Source: Agriotes lineatus
Lineage: Eukaryota > Arthropoda > Insecta > Coleoptera > Elateridae
NCBI GenBank assembly: GCA_940337035.1
Contig: CALNHX010003652.1
Span: 62,001 to 126,000, forward strand
DNA length: 64,000 nucleotides
Direction of reading: 5' to 3'
In this document: positions 1 through 10,383 of the stretch, piece after piece
Numbering within the stretch: position 1 is the stretch's first letter
How the letters are laid out: each line of letters begins with the position of its first letter
The notes under the pieces: generated by a model
Databases searched by the model: none
Seen by the model: the letters and a program-made list of their open reading frames with translations, nothing else
Told to the model about the DNA's origin: nothing
Program-made: the position numbers and the translations under genes

Positions 1-69
1 TAAACTATATTTTATTTTGAACAAGAAATCAGCCCCTTAAGTTTTTCGCATTTGTTTTGAAACACCCTG
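1..69. mobile_element. Possible MITE terminus at window edge
   Basis: The sequence GAAACACCCTG at 59-69 is followed by TA. It matches the terminal inverted repeat of the TA-flanked MITE at 46344-46821, which ends the same way. Only one end lies in the window, so the element cannot be measured. Calling it the same family is an inference from about 12 bases. Confidence 0.3.
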
Positions 70-72
70 TAT

Positions 73-1440
73 AAAGTCAAAACATGTACAGTTTAACCAG
101 CTGTGTTCAATTATTTTCTGCGTTTCTTAATTTTCTTATAACAATAGATCACAAATAAAGTGTATGTACTGCAATGCCTGTAAAAGCCAACTAAGTATAT
201 ACAACTAAAAATAAGTGTGAAAATGTTTTTTTAATAAATCAAATAAAGCAGGAACCTATAGTTTAATGAATAAATTCCAAACATTTTTAAAGAGTAAAAT
301 TTACATAAAGGCTTGGTTTTAATGAAAATTATTGTGTACTTATGTTAAATGAACTTAAAGTAGATAAAGTGAGGTTAAGCTTTAACAGTTTCACAAACAA
401 GCACAATTACAAGGGTTAGTAAATTCAAAGTTAGCCCTAGGTTGGACACGGTAATTTATATGACGTATTTAGTCGCGTGGTGTACGATTGTAGACCATTT
501 TAATCTTCATGTGGAAGTTATGCTGTCTAGTGGGTATTTCGCCACTCCGCAATATTAAAATTATTAAAAATCGAACGTTTCGAGGAGGATCTTAATATTC
601 ACTTAAAATTCTTAATCCTATTTCAGAAAATACAGACACATACATTAAGAACCAGCCACACTTCTTTGAAAAACTTACAGAAGCTAATATAAACACACTT
701 ATAAAAACCACTAATTTGAGATTAACTTTAATTATTTGTTAATCAAAAGTTCGTGTTTATTACATTTTTCTCATTAGTAAACAAGTTTTTATGCGTTTTT
801 GTTTATTTTAACAACAAATTAAGGTTAATTTCAAGTTATGTTTTGTATAAGACTAGTTATTAATGTTTAGTTTCAATATAGTTGGTCTCTTCGCCAACAT
901 TCCAGTAGACGAAACATAACATAGGCTACAAAACTATAACACGTTAGAAACACAAACAACATTTAACACTGACATCATTGTGGATCTTTTAACACTATAC
1001 AGGAAACAACAGGTTTTCAAATAAACAGTTAATTTTATTTTCGGGATAATAATGGATTCCCCATTGTACACATTGCTAATAACAATTTTAATTTTGAACA
1101 ATAACATGTAACAAATACACAAACAAACCAGTAGTTTGGTGGAAGTATGTTGATGCTGTTTTTGCAATTTGGCTTCATGCTATGGATGAAGTGAAAACTT
1201 TTTTTGAACATATGAACAGCTAACCAACCACCATCAAATTCAGGGCAACACAATCAATTACCGTTTCTTGGTACACTAATCACACGCACAATAAATACTT
1301 TTGAAACATCAGTATATCGCAAGAAAGCCAAGACAATAAGTAGCTGAATGTTAACTCCAACCATTACAAAGAAAAGCAGGCCAGACAAAACATTTTCAAA
1401 AAAGAGAAAATATTTCTTATAAGTGTTTTAAAAGATAATG
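73..1440. other. AT-rich stretch without recognised gene
   Basis: Open frames here are short and have no recognisable motifs. I see no tRNA, SINE boxes or clear repeat boundaries. Confidence 0.5.
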
Positions 1441-1543
1441 CCTATTCAGAGACTCTTATTCGAAACATATTCGATACACGAAACAATATCATGCACATAC
1501 AGAGATGTGCTACTTAAATATATAACTCTTAACTATATCTTAT

Positions 1544-1836
1544 AGTCCAGAAATTTCTGAATCAATTAGACGAATTGAAAATACGTTCAATGTTAGGAAG
1601 GTACTGAGTACGATGAGTACCTTGCGATCGGTGCTTACAAAAACTAAACCATTCAACGAAGAACAATACCCAAAGAATTGTATAATCATATTCCGTGTCA
1701 ATTCAGGAAATATTATATCGGTAATACATCCAGCTCTTTAGCAGTTAGAGTTAAAGAACATAAAAATGTAATTAAAAGGTACAGTTTGAAAAATCTAAAC
1801 TTGCTGTATATGATTTGAAAAATAACCATTATTTTT
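1544..1836 (+). pseudogene. Penelope-like element fragment: GIY-YIG endonuclease
   Basis: Reading the plus strand from about 1544 gives SPEISESIRRIENTFNVRK and then TLRSVLTKTKPFNEE. A one-base frame change follows, then HIPCQFRKYYIGNTSSS and LAVRVKEHKNVIKR. The order of an E-I-S-E-x-I-R-R segment, an I-P-C motif, YYIG and R-V-K-E-H is the linker plus GIY-YIG endonuclease of Penelope-like retroelements, which have this nuclease C-terminal to the RT. A second frame change near 1800 leads to SKLAVYDLKNNH, also expected in this domain. No RT is found upstream, so this is a 5'-truncated, frameshifted remnant. The clade call rests on motif memory. Confidence 0.6.
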
Positions 1837-1839
1837 TTT

Positions 1840-2105
1840 TATTTAGCGTATGGCTACACACACAGATAATTATATATAAATTTCAGTCATAATAAAATAT
1901 ATAAAATTTCATGTATAACTAGATAACATAATAGTTATGCAGTTTTACAGAAAACATAGGATACTAAAGGTAATTATCGTTTAAAGTTGAATGTCCAGGT
2001 TGTTTATCCAGTCAATAGCGTCTGGTGTAGCATTGAGAATATCCTCTCTAGTGCCAGTGAAGGCTCTTCGTCTGCATTCGAATGCGATGTGCTGAACCGT
2101 TTGAT
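1840..2105 (-). pseudogene. LINE 3' end fragment (RT C-terminus and tail)
   Basis: The minus-strand frame ending at 1981 reads TVQHIAFECRRRAFTG followed by a segment ending DAIDWINNLDIQL and a stop. The pattern x-H-I-x-x-x-C followed by a hydrophobic tail is the usual C-terminal end of LINE reverse transcriptases. Downstream on that strand is a short untranslated part ending in a run of A (plus-strand T run at about 1840-1850), consistent with a poly(A) tail. Only about 40 residues are convincing; upstream of 2105 the frame loses similarity. The BEL element starts about 100 bp further on. Confidence 0.45.
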
Positions 2106-2210
2106 TAAAATATAATAGCATGACAACAAAAATAGTATGCAATAAATCAATGTCAACTAGACGTAAAATTAAAGAAACAGCATATATTTTACTTAAGAAA
2201 GATAAATTCG

Positions 2211-2866
2211 TGTTTAAACTTGGTTTAAACACACATAAATTTTAATTTTTACGAAGCCAGTCAGAAGTTCGAAATGTAATTCTGATTTCATAAACAAACA
2301 GTTTTAACCTCCAGTTTTACTTCATAATTTCGCAAGTTTATACATAATTTATATCTGTTTTAATCTTGAATTAAAACAGGCAAAATTCAGTTCCCATTTA
2401 CGAAACCTTAAACGAATATTGTTTCGCCAACATTAAGTGAAAATGCAACTCGGCGACCTAGAAAGCCAAGTTCAACGCTCAGCCTGCACACCGATGCGGA
2501 AATATAAAAGCTTATCATGCTGAGTTGCGGTCTTTGCGGACCTTTAAACGCGTTCTATTACACTATTATGAACTTTGATATTGTTACTGCGTTAAGCATT
2601 TTTAGTTTTATATAAATACTAGTCTATTTTCATAATAAAAATCAATCTGCATTTAATGTTTGATTCATTCACTACCCTTTCTAAGCCATAATATTCACGG
2701 GGCATGAGGCTGTGCTCCGCGGGTTAGTGTCTCTACTGCCGTCCGTTTCAAGTACCATTGACTACATTGGTTTAAAACGTAAACACAGTCTTGTTTACGT
2801 GCTTGACGGATAGAATCAGCGCAAAGTAACGGAGTCCTGATACAGCCTCTCAGGCATCTCTGTTCA
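2211..2866 (+). repeat. BEL/Pao 5' LTR
   Basis: Starts TGTTTAAACTTGG and ends ATCTCTGTTCA. It is the same length as the 3' copy at 9728-10383, with two base differences. A TATA-like TATAAAA sits at 2503-2509 and AATAAA at 2634-2639, giving a plausible U3/R/U5 layout. The PBS abuts its 3' end, which fixes the boundary at 2866. Confidence 0.93.
2503..2639 (+). promoter_or_regulatory. LTR TATA box and poly(A) signal
   Basis: TATAAAA at 2503-2509 and AATAAA at 2634-2639 lie about 130 bp apart inside the LTR. Transcription would start roughly 30 bp past the TATA box. The assignment is by motif and position only. Confidence 0.55.
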
Positions 2867-2884
2867 TGGTCCTTCGAGCCGGAT
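2867..2884 (+). other. Primer-binding site, tRNA-Tyr type
   Basis: TGGTCCTTCGAGCCGGAT begins directly after the 5' LTR. Its reverse complement, ATCCGGCTCGAAGGACCA, matches the 3' end of insect tRNA-Tyr as I recall it (acceptor 3' strand TCGAAGG, discriminator A, then CCA). The match covers 18 bases, which makes tRNA-Tyr the likely primer for minus-strand DNA synthesis. Confidence 0.75.
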
Positions 2885-2955
2885 CTGTCTCCAACTAACG
2901 AAAAAACACATCCCGAGAAGAAGACAACATCTGCCAACCACCCAGTTCCCAGAAA

Positions 2956-5900
2956 ATGGCCAACAACATGGAGGAATTCAACAACTTAGCTATCGCCCAA
3001 GAAGAGCTCGCGCAGAAGATAAAGCAAATATTATCCAACAGCAAAAAGGACCCTGCCAGCCGAAAAAATGAAGCCTACATCGCCAGTCGCAACAAAACGC
3101 TGGACGAACTTTGGAACACTGCAACTAAAAATCATGCAGAATTGGGGCAGCTAAGTATTCCAACTCATAATTATTTTAAAACAGGGTATTACGACCAAAT
3201 TAAAGCCATATACGGCGAAGCAAAAAGTTACTTGCAGAGCTGTTCAAAAGCAACGGAAATTTCCAACCCCTCCGCAAGCAGAACACAAGAGGAAATGGTG
3301 GCTAACCCCGAGCAAAAGGTTCGTATCCGAAAACTGCAGATTCAGATCCAGAATTTTAAGCAAGCGATGGACGACGCCGAGCTAACACAAGAATTAGGGA
3401 GGCCCGCCATCACGACAAGGGAATTAAGAGAAAAATGGGATCGTGTGGTCGAGATGGACGAAGAAGTTATGTCAAACGACATGGCTTCAGAACAAATGCA
3501 CTTCAGTCCTGAATATACTACGTTGGAAGACAGGTACAGAAATTTAATTATTTTATTGCAAGCGCCGACAAGGAACGAGCAAGCAGCAGCCATCTCGCTT
3601 CCTCAAGTCAAAATCCCCATATACGAGGGAAATTATGAGGAATGGGCCACTTTCAAGGACCTGTTCACCAAATTAGTAGATGACAACCAGAATATGGACG
3701 ATGTCATCAAGATGCAATATTTAAAGACGCATCTTAAGGGAGAGCCAAGCCGACTGATCCAGCATCTAGCTGTTACCCAAGCAAACTACAACACCGCCTG
3801 GAATCTGCTGCAACAAAGGTATCAAAATAATCGCCTTATTTTAACTAAATTGCTAGATACCATATTCGATCTGCCGGTCCTCTCCAAAGAGTCAGCCCAA
3901 GGGTTAAAACGATTGCACGACTCCATCAAGGAATGTGTGGAGGCAATCAAAAATTTAGGCATCTCCACGGACAGTTGGGGTCCGTGGATTAACAGAGCTA
4001 TCGCTCGAAAATGGGATCCTGAAACCAACAAATTATATGAACAGTCGCTTCAATGTCCAAATGAAGTCCAGGATCACCAAAATTTAATGGCTTTCCTGCA
4101 AGTGCGGTTCCAATCCCTAGAATCCATAGATGGAGCTCGAAAGCCCGCGCAGGAAAGACCACAGAAGAATTACGCTTCCGCATCCCTAAATTGCAAGCTG
4201 TGCCATGGAGATCATTACATCGACAACTGTAGTCAATTCCAGAGGCTACCTACCCATGAAAAACTAGAAGCAGTAAAAACCAATCGATTGTGCTATCGAT
4301 GCTTGCGGCACGATTCAAATATTCCATGTCGTGCCTATTTTAATTGTAGGATCTGTCGCTTCCCGCATCATACTCTGCTTCATAAGGCGCAGCCACCATC
4401 AAGGCCGCTCCCTGTCCAAAGGATGAGAACGTCAGCTCATGCAGCAGCTATGAAGACTTCCAACGCTCCAGAAAAGAAGCCGAAGTCGGACATCATCACC
4501 GCCAATGTAGGCGCACAGGAGAGCCAAGTTCTACTTGCCACAGCAATGGTTCAAGTAAAGGCAGCATTCGGGATGACTCATCTACTACGAGTATTAATAG
4601 ATCCCGGGTCTCAGGGGTCGTTTATCACGGAAGCATCAGCCGAATTATTGGGGTTACCCAGGACCAAAGTTCGAGCTGAAATAACAGGAATTGGGAACAG
4701 CGAGCCAAAAATTGCCAAATGGAAAATCCCAGGTTTGATCACACCTAGATTTTCAAGTAACTTTTCCCTACCTGTAAATTTACTAATACTTCCCAAACTT
4801 ACCAAAGCCATGCCTTCATCCCCTATCCCAAACATAAATATCAATTCCTGGAGCAATATTTTTATCGCCGATCCAACCTTCAACCAACCTGGCCCCATAG
4901 ACATAATTCTAGGAGCCGAAGAATATTCAAAAATAATTCTAGAAGGAATCACGAAAACCAAGGATGGCATTTTAGGACAAAATACCGAGCTGGGCTGGAT
5001 CTTATCTGGAACCATTGGAAGACAACATAACGAAATCATTAAAGTCAACACCATGGTTGCCAAAATCGAAGAAGATGAGCAGTTACAAAAATTCTGGAAC
5101 ATAGAAGAAGTTTCCACTAAACGAAAAATTTCCCCAGACGACCAGGTATGTGAGAATAAATTCACAGACACAGTGCAACGAGACCAGGATGGCAGATACA
5201 TAGTCAAGATTCCATTTAAGCAAACTCCAGAGAGCATGGGAAAATCCAAACCTTCGGCATTGGCAAGATTACTACATCTGGAAAAGAAGCTGAGACAAGA
5301 CCAAGATCTAGAAATCCAATACAAGAAATTCATGCAAGAATATCTCGATCTAGGACATATGGAAAGAGTAGAAAAGCAGCAAGGTCAGTTAATTTCCTTA
5401 TTAAAACGTGGAGGCTTTACCCTACATAAATGGTGCAGTAATGAATTAGCCATCATACAAGAACTACCCGAAGAATTGAAGGAGCAAACCTACCTCGAAA
5501 TAAGTGAGGACGGCTTAAAGAAGTCATTGGGCGTTCACTGGTCTCCATATGAAGACGTGTTTTGCTTCAAGGTGGATGTGAAGCAAAAGGGATCCACAAA
5601 ACGCAGCATATTATCCGAAGTCGCTAAAATTTTCGACCCTTTGGGTTGGTTAGCACCCATCATCATCACTGCTAAACTACTCATCCAAGAGCTATGGCTC
5701 GAAAATGTCAAGTGGGACGACCCAGTCTCAGAATGTATCCAAGGCAAATGGGAAACATTTAAATCTCAACTCAAATCAGTAGAAGAAATTACTTTACCAA
5801 GGTGGCTTTTTACCAAAAGGGAAGCCCAAATGGAACTACATGGATTCTGTGACGCTTCCGAAAGAGCTATTGGAGCCGTGGTCTACTCCAGAGTCATCAC

Positions 5901-7665
5901 GTCATCAGGCCAATCCAAAGTATCATTATTAATAGCCAAATCCAAGGTGGCACCAGCTCGAGCAAAGGCAACCCTACCCAGACTAGAACTCTGCGCAGCA
6001 GTACTACTTTCTAATCTATTACAACGGGTAATTACAGCACTGGACATTCCTAAGGTATCTATCTTCGCCTGGACCGATTCCATGGTCACACTAGGTTGGA
6101 TTAAGGGAGATCCAGTAAGATGGAAGACATTCGTCGCCAACCGCGTAGCCGAAATCAACCACCTGATTCCGGCCCAACATTGGAACCACGTCAAGTCAGA
6201 AGAAAATCCTGCAGACGTCATCTCCAGAGGTACTAGTCCAGGGAAATTAAAGGAACATAAACTATGGTGGGATGGTCCAAGTTGGTTAATTAACAAAGAG
6301 TTATGGCCGTGCCAACCAGACACCGCCACAACCAATGAAGAAGCAAAAGGTTACACTGTGCATCAAGCCACAGTTCATCAAGACGAGAACGAGATTATTC
6401 ATCGCTTCTCGTCTCTGACAAGAATGGTACGAGTTGTGTCCTATTGCCGAAGATTCATCAACAAGTGTAGGCGTCTTCCCATTCAACCAGGATGTCTATC
6501 AGTTAAAGAAATGGAAGACACCATCCTCACACTCATCAAGGTCGTCCAAGGAAGTGATCCTATTTTGAAGGCAACAGGATCTCAACTCCAAAAGAGAAAA
6601 TGTGTGGACTCCAACAACAAACTCGCAAATCTCAATCCATTCATCGATCAACATGGAATCGTACGTGTTGGAGGAAGACTAGAAAATTCGAACCTATCCT
6701 ACCACGAAAAACACCCAATTATCCTTCCTTATTCCGATCATATTTCCAAATTAATAATCCATGAGGCACATTTACGAACCTTACGCGGTGGCACTCAGCT
6801 CACACTGTCCTATGTCCGAAGAAAATATTGGATCATCAACGCAAAGAAAGCCGTCAGTTCCAGCATCAAGAAATGCTTTCGATGCACCCGATTCAAGGCA
6901 GAGGCAGCCCAGCAATTAATGGGGAATCTTCCACCATCAAGAGTTAATTCAACCCCGCCATTCTTCCATTCAGGAGTGGACTATGCCGGTCCAATACAAA
7001 TCCGAACATCTAAAGGAAGAGGGCATTCTTCATCCAAGGGATACATTGCTGTTTTTGTCTGTCTATCAACCAAGGCAATACACTTAGAAGCTGTCAGCGA
7101 CATGACAACTAACAGCTTCCTAGCAGTCTTCAGGAGGTTCATCGCCCGAAGAGGACGCTGTGCACATCTTTATAGCGACAACGGAACGAATTTCGTTGGA
7201 GCAAGGAAGGTCTTGGACAAGGAAATCCGTCAAGCAATGGAAGGCCCAGTTATCCAAGAAAATTTATCCACCATTGGTACTCAATGGCACTTCATCCCCC
7301 CAGTAGCCCCACACTTCGGAGGAATATGGGAAGCAGGAGTAAAATCAATGAAGCATCATCTGAAGAGAACCATTGGCAACGCTACTCTAACATTCGAAGA
7401 ATTAACAACTTTGCTTTGCCAAATAGAAGCCTGCTTAAACTCACGTCCTCTGTGCCCACAAGGCAACAATATTGAAGACACCAGTGCATTGACACCAGGC
7501 CATTTCCTGATAGGAAGAGAGATAATCTCACCACCGGACCCAATCAGCACACCAATATCAACAAATTTGTCAAATCGCTGGAGATTGATCCAAAAAATCA
7601 AGCAAGATTTTTGGAAATCATGGAGCTCAGACTACCTTCATGGATTACAGCAAAGAAACAAATGA
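2956..7665 (+). CDS. BEL/Pao Gag-Pol polyprotein lacking the RT catalytic core
   Basis: The ATG at 2956 is the first in the leader after the PBS. The 1569-residue product has a DUF1759-type Gag region around residues 215-300. Zinc knuckles start near residue 413 (CKLCHGDHYIDNC) and a second Cys/His cluster follows. A DUF1758-type aspartic protease near 545-560 reads LIDPGSQGSFI. RNase H follows with acidic residues in FCDASERA, LPRLELC and WTDSM. The integrase has an HHCC region from about 1268 and a DDE triad in GVDYAG, YSDNGTNF and WEAGVKS. Between about residues 805 and 815 the protein passes from the N-terminal RT edge (EYLDLGHM) straight to the thumb-like segment LLKRGGFTLHKWCSN. The fingers and palm, including the YxDD box, are absent. 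BEL polyproteins are usually longer by about the missing amount. The frame ends inside the DUF5641-like tail, which continues in the next frame. Confidence 0.92.
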   Translation: MANNMEEFNNLAIAQEELAQKIKQILSNSKKDPASRKNEAYIASRNKTLDELWNTATKNHAELGQLSIPTHNYFKTGYYDQIKAIYGEAKSYLQSCSKATEISNPSASRTQEEMVANPEQKVRIRKLQIQIQNFKQAMDDAELTQELGRPAITTRELREKWDRVVEMDEEVMSNDMASEQMHFSPEYTTLEDRYRNLIILLQAPTRNEQAAAISLPQVKIPIYEGNYEEWATFKDLFTKLVDDNQNMDDVIKMQYLKTHLKGEPSRLIQHLAVTQANYNTAWNLLQQRYQNNRLILTKLLDTIFDLPVLSKESAQGLKRLHDSIKECVEAIKNLGISTDSWGPWINRAIARKWDPETNKLYEQSLQCPNEVQDHQNLMAFLQVRFQSLESIDGARKPAQERPQKNYASASLNCKLCHGDHYIDNCSQFQRLPTHEKLEAVKTNRLCYRCLRHDSNIPCRAYFNCRICRFPHHTLLHKAQPPSRPLPVQRMRTSAHAAAMKTSNAPEKKPKSDIITANVGAQESQVLLATAMVQVKAAFGMTHLLRVLIDPGSQGSFITEASAELLGLPRTKVRAEITGIGNSEPKIAKWKIPGLITPRFSSNFSLPVNLLILPKLTKAMPSSPIPNININSWSNIFIADPTFNQPGPIDIILGAEEYSKIILEGITKTKDGILGQNTELGWILSGTIGRQHNEIIKVNTMVAKIEEDEQLQKFWNIEEVSTKRKISPDDQVCENKFTDTVQRDQDGRYIVKIPFKQTPESMGKSKPSALARLLHLEKKLRQDQDLEIQYKKFMQEYLDLGHMERVEKQQGQLISLLKRGGFTLHKWCSNELAIIQELPEELKEQTYLEISEDGLKKSLGVHWSPYEDVFCFKVDVKQKGSTKRSILSEVAKIFDPLGWLAPIIITAKLLIQELWLENVKWDDPVSECIQGKWETFKSQLKSVEEITLPRWLFTKREAQMELHGFCDASERAIGAVVYSRVITSSGQSKVSLLIAKSKVAPARAKATLPRLELCAAVLLSNLLQRVITALDIPKVSIFAWTDSMVTLGWIKGDPVRWKTFVANRVAEINHLIPAQHWNHVKSEENPADVISRGTSPGKLKEHKLWWDGPSWLINKELWPCQPDTATTNEEAKGYTVHQATVHQDENEIIHRFSSLTRMVRVVSYCRRFINKCRRLPIQPGCLSVKEMEDTILTLIKVVQGSDPILKATGSQLQKRKCVDSNNKLANLNPFIDQHGIVRVGGRLENSNLSYHEKHPIILPYSDHISKLIIHEAHLRTLRGGTQLTLSYVRRKYWIINAKKAVSSSIKKCFRCTRFKAEAAQQLMGNLPPSRVNSTPPFFHSGVDYAGPIQIRTSKGRGHSSSKGYIAVFVCLSTKAIHLEAVSDMTTNSFLAVFRRFIARRGRCAHLYSDNGTNFVGARKVLDKEIRQAMEGPVIQENLSTIGTQWHFIPPVAPHFGGIWEAGVKSMKHHLKRTIGNATLTFEELTTLLCQIEACLNSRPLCPQGNNIEDTSALTPGHFLIGREIISPPDPISTPISTNLSNRWRLIQKIKQDFWKSWSSDYLHGLQQRNK
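5341..5400 (+). other. In-frame loss of the RT fingers and palm
   Basis: This is where the BEL RT core should be. Upstream codons give EYLDLGHMERV, the edge of the RT. Downstream codons give LLKRGGFTLHKWCSN, which in BEL elements lies after the YVDD box. No polymerase motifs A-E lie between them, and the frame stays open across the junction. The exact breakpoints cannot be placed without an intact relative. Confidence 0.82.
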
Positions 7666-9689
7666 AGAAACCGGTGGAGAATATCAAAGTTGGTGACCTA
7701 GTGCTAATCAAAGAAGAAAACATTAATCCTAGTAAATGGCCCTTAGCGAGAGTTACCGACATTCATCCTGCAACCGATGGATCAGTACGAGTAGTAACCA
7801 TCCAGAAATCAGGAGGACATCAATTAAAACGTTCCATAGGCAGTATCATTCCATTACCAAATAACGAAGAATCGCAGGAACCAGAGCCTGAAGAAAAAAT
7901 TTCGGCCAACAGCACCCACACACAATCATTCCCAGCACCAAAGAAAACTGTCACGTCCAAATGGAAAATGTTTCTACTAATATTTACTCTCCTTACTACA
8001 AATACATCGAGTAAGGCAGAATTCAACATACAAAAACCAGACAGCGGGTACTATATAGAGCATATTGGACACGGGAAGATTGAACGAGGAACATTCAGGA
8101 TCGAAATCCAGTTCGAGAGGGGGAAGATCGAAGAAGACTTCGAAACAGTTACCGACATGGTGGACAAATTCGACGACCTCTGCAACTCTGCGAAAGAACT
8201 GTCCGAAGATACGTTATGCAAGACATTGGTGCATCATCTTCTGGAACAAAAAAGGCATATGGAATGGATTAAAACTAGCATGGAAGATATCATAGCAAGA
8301 CGAGAGAAACGAGGAGTGCTTGGGACTGTACTAACGTCAATTTTCGGAGTAAATGACGAGGTCTATCAAGATATTGACAGACTCGACAAAAATCAACAGG
8401 AATTAATAAAAATGGACAGTCAACAATCCAAATTCTTGCTGTCAGCACTTTCAAGATTTAATGAGACCGAAGAACGAATCGATCAGAAACTGGAACATTT
8501 CCAAGAGAAGCTGAACCAAGGAATCAGGGCGATCAACAACATGGACAAGTGGTATAAGGCAACCGACTCCAACCGATTAAATATCCACATCATCAGTGTC
8601 TATCAAGTCGCCACAAATGTTATTAGTGAACTGTGCAATTACCACACAAACATTTTGAACGTTCATTTCCAACAAGGTAATTTTTACGAGTTAATAACAC
8701 CTGCCCAAATCAAGCAAATCCTCGCAAATGCAACCAGTAAACTCTCGCCAAATTTAGAAATTTTACCGACCCCAATCCTAAAGGTCGACATCGGACATGA
8801 TGACATCTACATCAACGTCCAAGGATACTTCATCATAGTAGAAAAAACCGAATATACCTTAATCAAGGTGACACCAATTCCTCTCCAAATTAACAATGGG
8901 TCCTACTGGGTGATCGACGTACCAAAAGGGATCTTCGCTGTGGATTACAACTTACAAATGTATTTTCAAGAGACAGATGAGGAATTCAAAGAAAATCTCC
9001 AAATTACTCCAAACACGTATATCTGCAGTCCAACAGTCGTGAAAGGAATTGAAAATAACCCAAATTGCATCATTGATAATATATATCATCGAACAGAAAT
9101 TAGTCAGTGCAGCCTACGAAGACATCAGATCCAGTCCATTATTTGGAAACAACTATACATGGAAAACACCTGGATGTTCGTAGTCAACAAGCCAACTCGA
9201 ATAGCTATCACTTGTAGTGGCAATAGGGAAGAAGTCACTGTCAACACTACAGGTGTAATTCAGATCTCGTCAGACTGCATCATACAAACTCCAAAGAATA
9301 CGTTAACCCCCAGGCATAGCAAGAAATTCAAGATCCTCGCAGGATATTCCAAGGCCGTCAGCATCAATTTTACCAACACAATAACACCCAACTCCTTTTC
9401 AGAAATTGCAGAGGAGCCAGTTCTAAAACAATCAGACCACTTCGAGGATCGACAAACTTCACAATTGGAATTCCAGCAGCACCTAAAGGACATTACTTGG
9501 AAAACCATCCGCCACCACTCCTATCTATCCAGCGGGATAACAATCAGCCTATTGGGAGGGGCTATTCTAATAGGAGCAGTCTACTACATTCGAAAAAGGA
9601 TCAACCGAAGGAAGCATCAATCCAAACAACGCCAGTCAACCGTAGAAGAATATCCTTTAAGAACCCTTAATGTGGAAGAAACAATATAG
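7620..9689 (+). CDS. BEL/Pao DUF5641 tail plus Env-like glycoprotein
   Basis: The first ATG of this frame is at 7620, inside the end of gag-pol and in the -1 frame. The first ~80 residues (VENIKVGDLVLIKEENI, then PLARVTDIHP) are the rest of the DUF5641 domain that ends BEL Pol, not Env. Env-like features follow: a hydrophobic segment KMFLLIFTLLTTNTSSKA resembling a signal peptide, and a furin-type site RREKRGVLG at about 8295-8322 before a glycine/hydrophobic fusion-peptide-like stretch. A coiled-coil-like DRLDKNQQELIK region and several Asn glycosylation motifs come next. A C-terminal membrane span (SLLGGAILIGAVYYI) is followed by a basic tail. This resembles the Env of roo-type BEL and gypsy-type elements. 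The frame change may be a one-base loss near 7660-7670 or recoding. Confidence 0.85.
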   Translation: MELRLPSWITAKKQMKKPVENIKVGDLVLIKEENINPSKWPLARVTDIHPATDGSVRVVTIQKSGGHQLKRSIGSIIPLPNNEESQEPEPEEKISANSTHTQSFPAPKKTVTSKWKMFLLIFTLLTTNTSSKAEFNIQKPDSGYYIEHIGHGKIERGTFRIEIQFERGKIEEDFETVTDMVDKFDDLCNSAKELSEDTLCKTLVHHLLEQKRHMEWIKTSMEDIIARREKRGVLGTVLTSIFGVNDEVYQDIDRLDKNQQELIKMDSQQSKFLLSALSRFNETEERIDQKLEHFQEKLNQGIRAINNMDKWYKATDSNRLNIHIISVYQVATNVISELCNYHTNILNVHFQQGNFYELITPAQIKQILANATSKLSPNLEILPTPILKVDIGHDDIYINVQGYFIIVEKTEYTLIKVTPIPLQINNGSYWVIDVPKGIFAVDYNLQMYFQETDEEFKENLQITPNTYICSPTVVKGIENNPNCIIDNIYHRTEISQCSLRRHQIQSIIWKQLYMENTWMFVVNKPTRIAITCSGNREEVTVNTTGVIQISSDCIIQTPKNTLTPRHSKKFKILAGYSKAVSINFTNTITPNSFSEIAEEPVLKQSDHFEDRQTSQLEFQQHLKDITWKTIRHHSYLSSGITISLLGGAILIGAVYYIRKRINRRKHQSKQRQSTVEEYPLRTLNVEETI

Positions 9690-9727
9690 TTTTCCTTTTC
9701 TTTTTCTTCGGCCTAAAATTGGCAATA

Positions 9728-10383
9728 TGTTTAAACTTGGTTTAAACACACATAAATTTTAATTTTTACGAAGCCAGTCAGAAGTTCGAAATGTAATTCT
9801 GATTTCATAAACAAACAGTTTTAACCTCCAGTTTTACTTCATAATTTCGCAAGTTTATACATAATTTATATCTGTTTTAATCTTGAATTAAAACAGGCAA
9901 AATTCAGTTCCCATTTACGAAACCTTAAACGAATATTGTTTCGCCAACATTAAGTGAAAATGCAACTCGGCGACCTAGAAAGCCAAGTTCAACGCTCAGC
10001 CTGCACACCGATGCGGAAATATAAAAGCTTATCATGCTGAGTTGCGGTCTTTGCGGACCTTTAAACGCATTCTATTACACTATTATGAACTTTGATATTG
10101 TTACTGCGTTAAGCATTTTTAGTTTTATATAAATACTAGTCTATTTTCATAATAAAAATCAATCTGCATTTAATGTTTGATTCATTCACTACCCTTTCTA
10201 AGCCATAATATTCACGGGGCATGAGGCTGTGCTCCGAGGGTTAGTGTCTCTACTGCCGTCCGTTTCAAGTACCATTGACTACATTGGTTTAAAACGTAAA
10301 CACAGTCTTGTTTACGTGCTTGACGGATAGAATCAGCGCAAAGTAACGGAGTCCTGATACAGCCTCTCAGGCATCTCTGTTCA
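9728..10383 (+). repeat. BEL/Pao 3' LTR
   Basis: Second copy of the 656-bp LTR, ending at the A before the right TTCG target repeat. No clear purine tract precedes it; the 38 bp after the env stop are pyrimidine-rich (TTTTCCTTTTCTTTTTC). Confidence 0.93.

Noticed and set aside
2867..2884. tRNA-like sequence after the BEL LTR
   Set aside because: Only the 18-nt 3' end complement is present; it is a primer-binding site, not a tRNA gene.
4611..5333. 240-codon minus-strand frame
   Set aside because: Shadow of the BEL gag-pol frame; no motif of its own.
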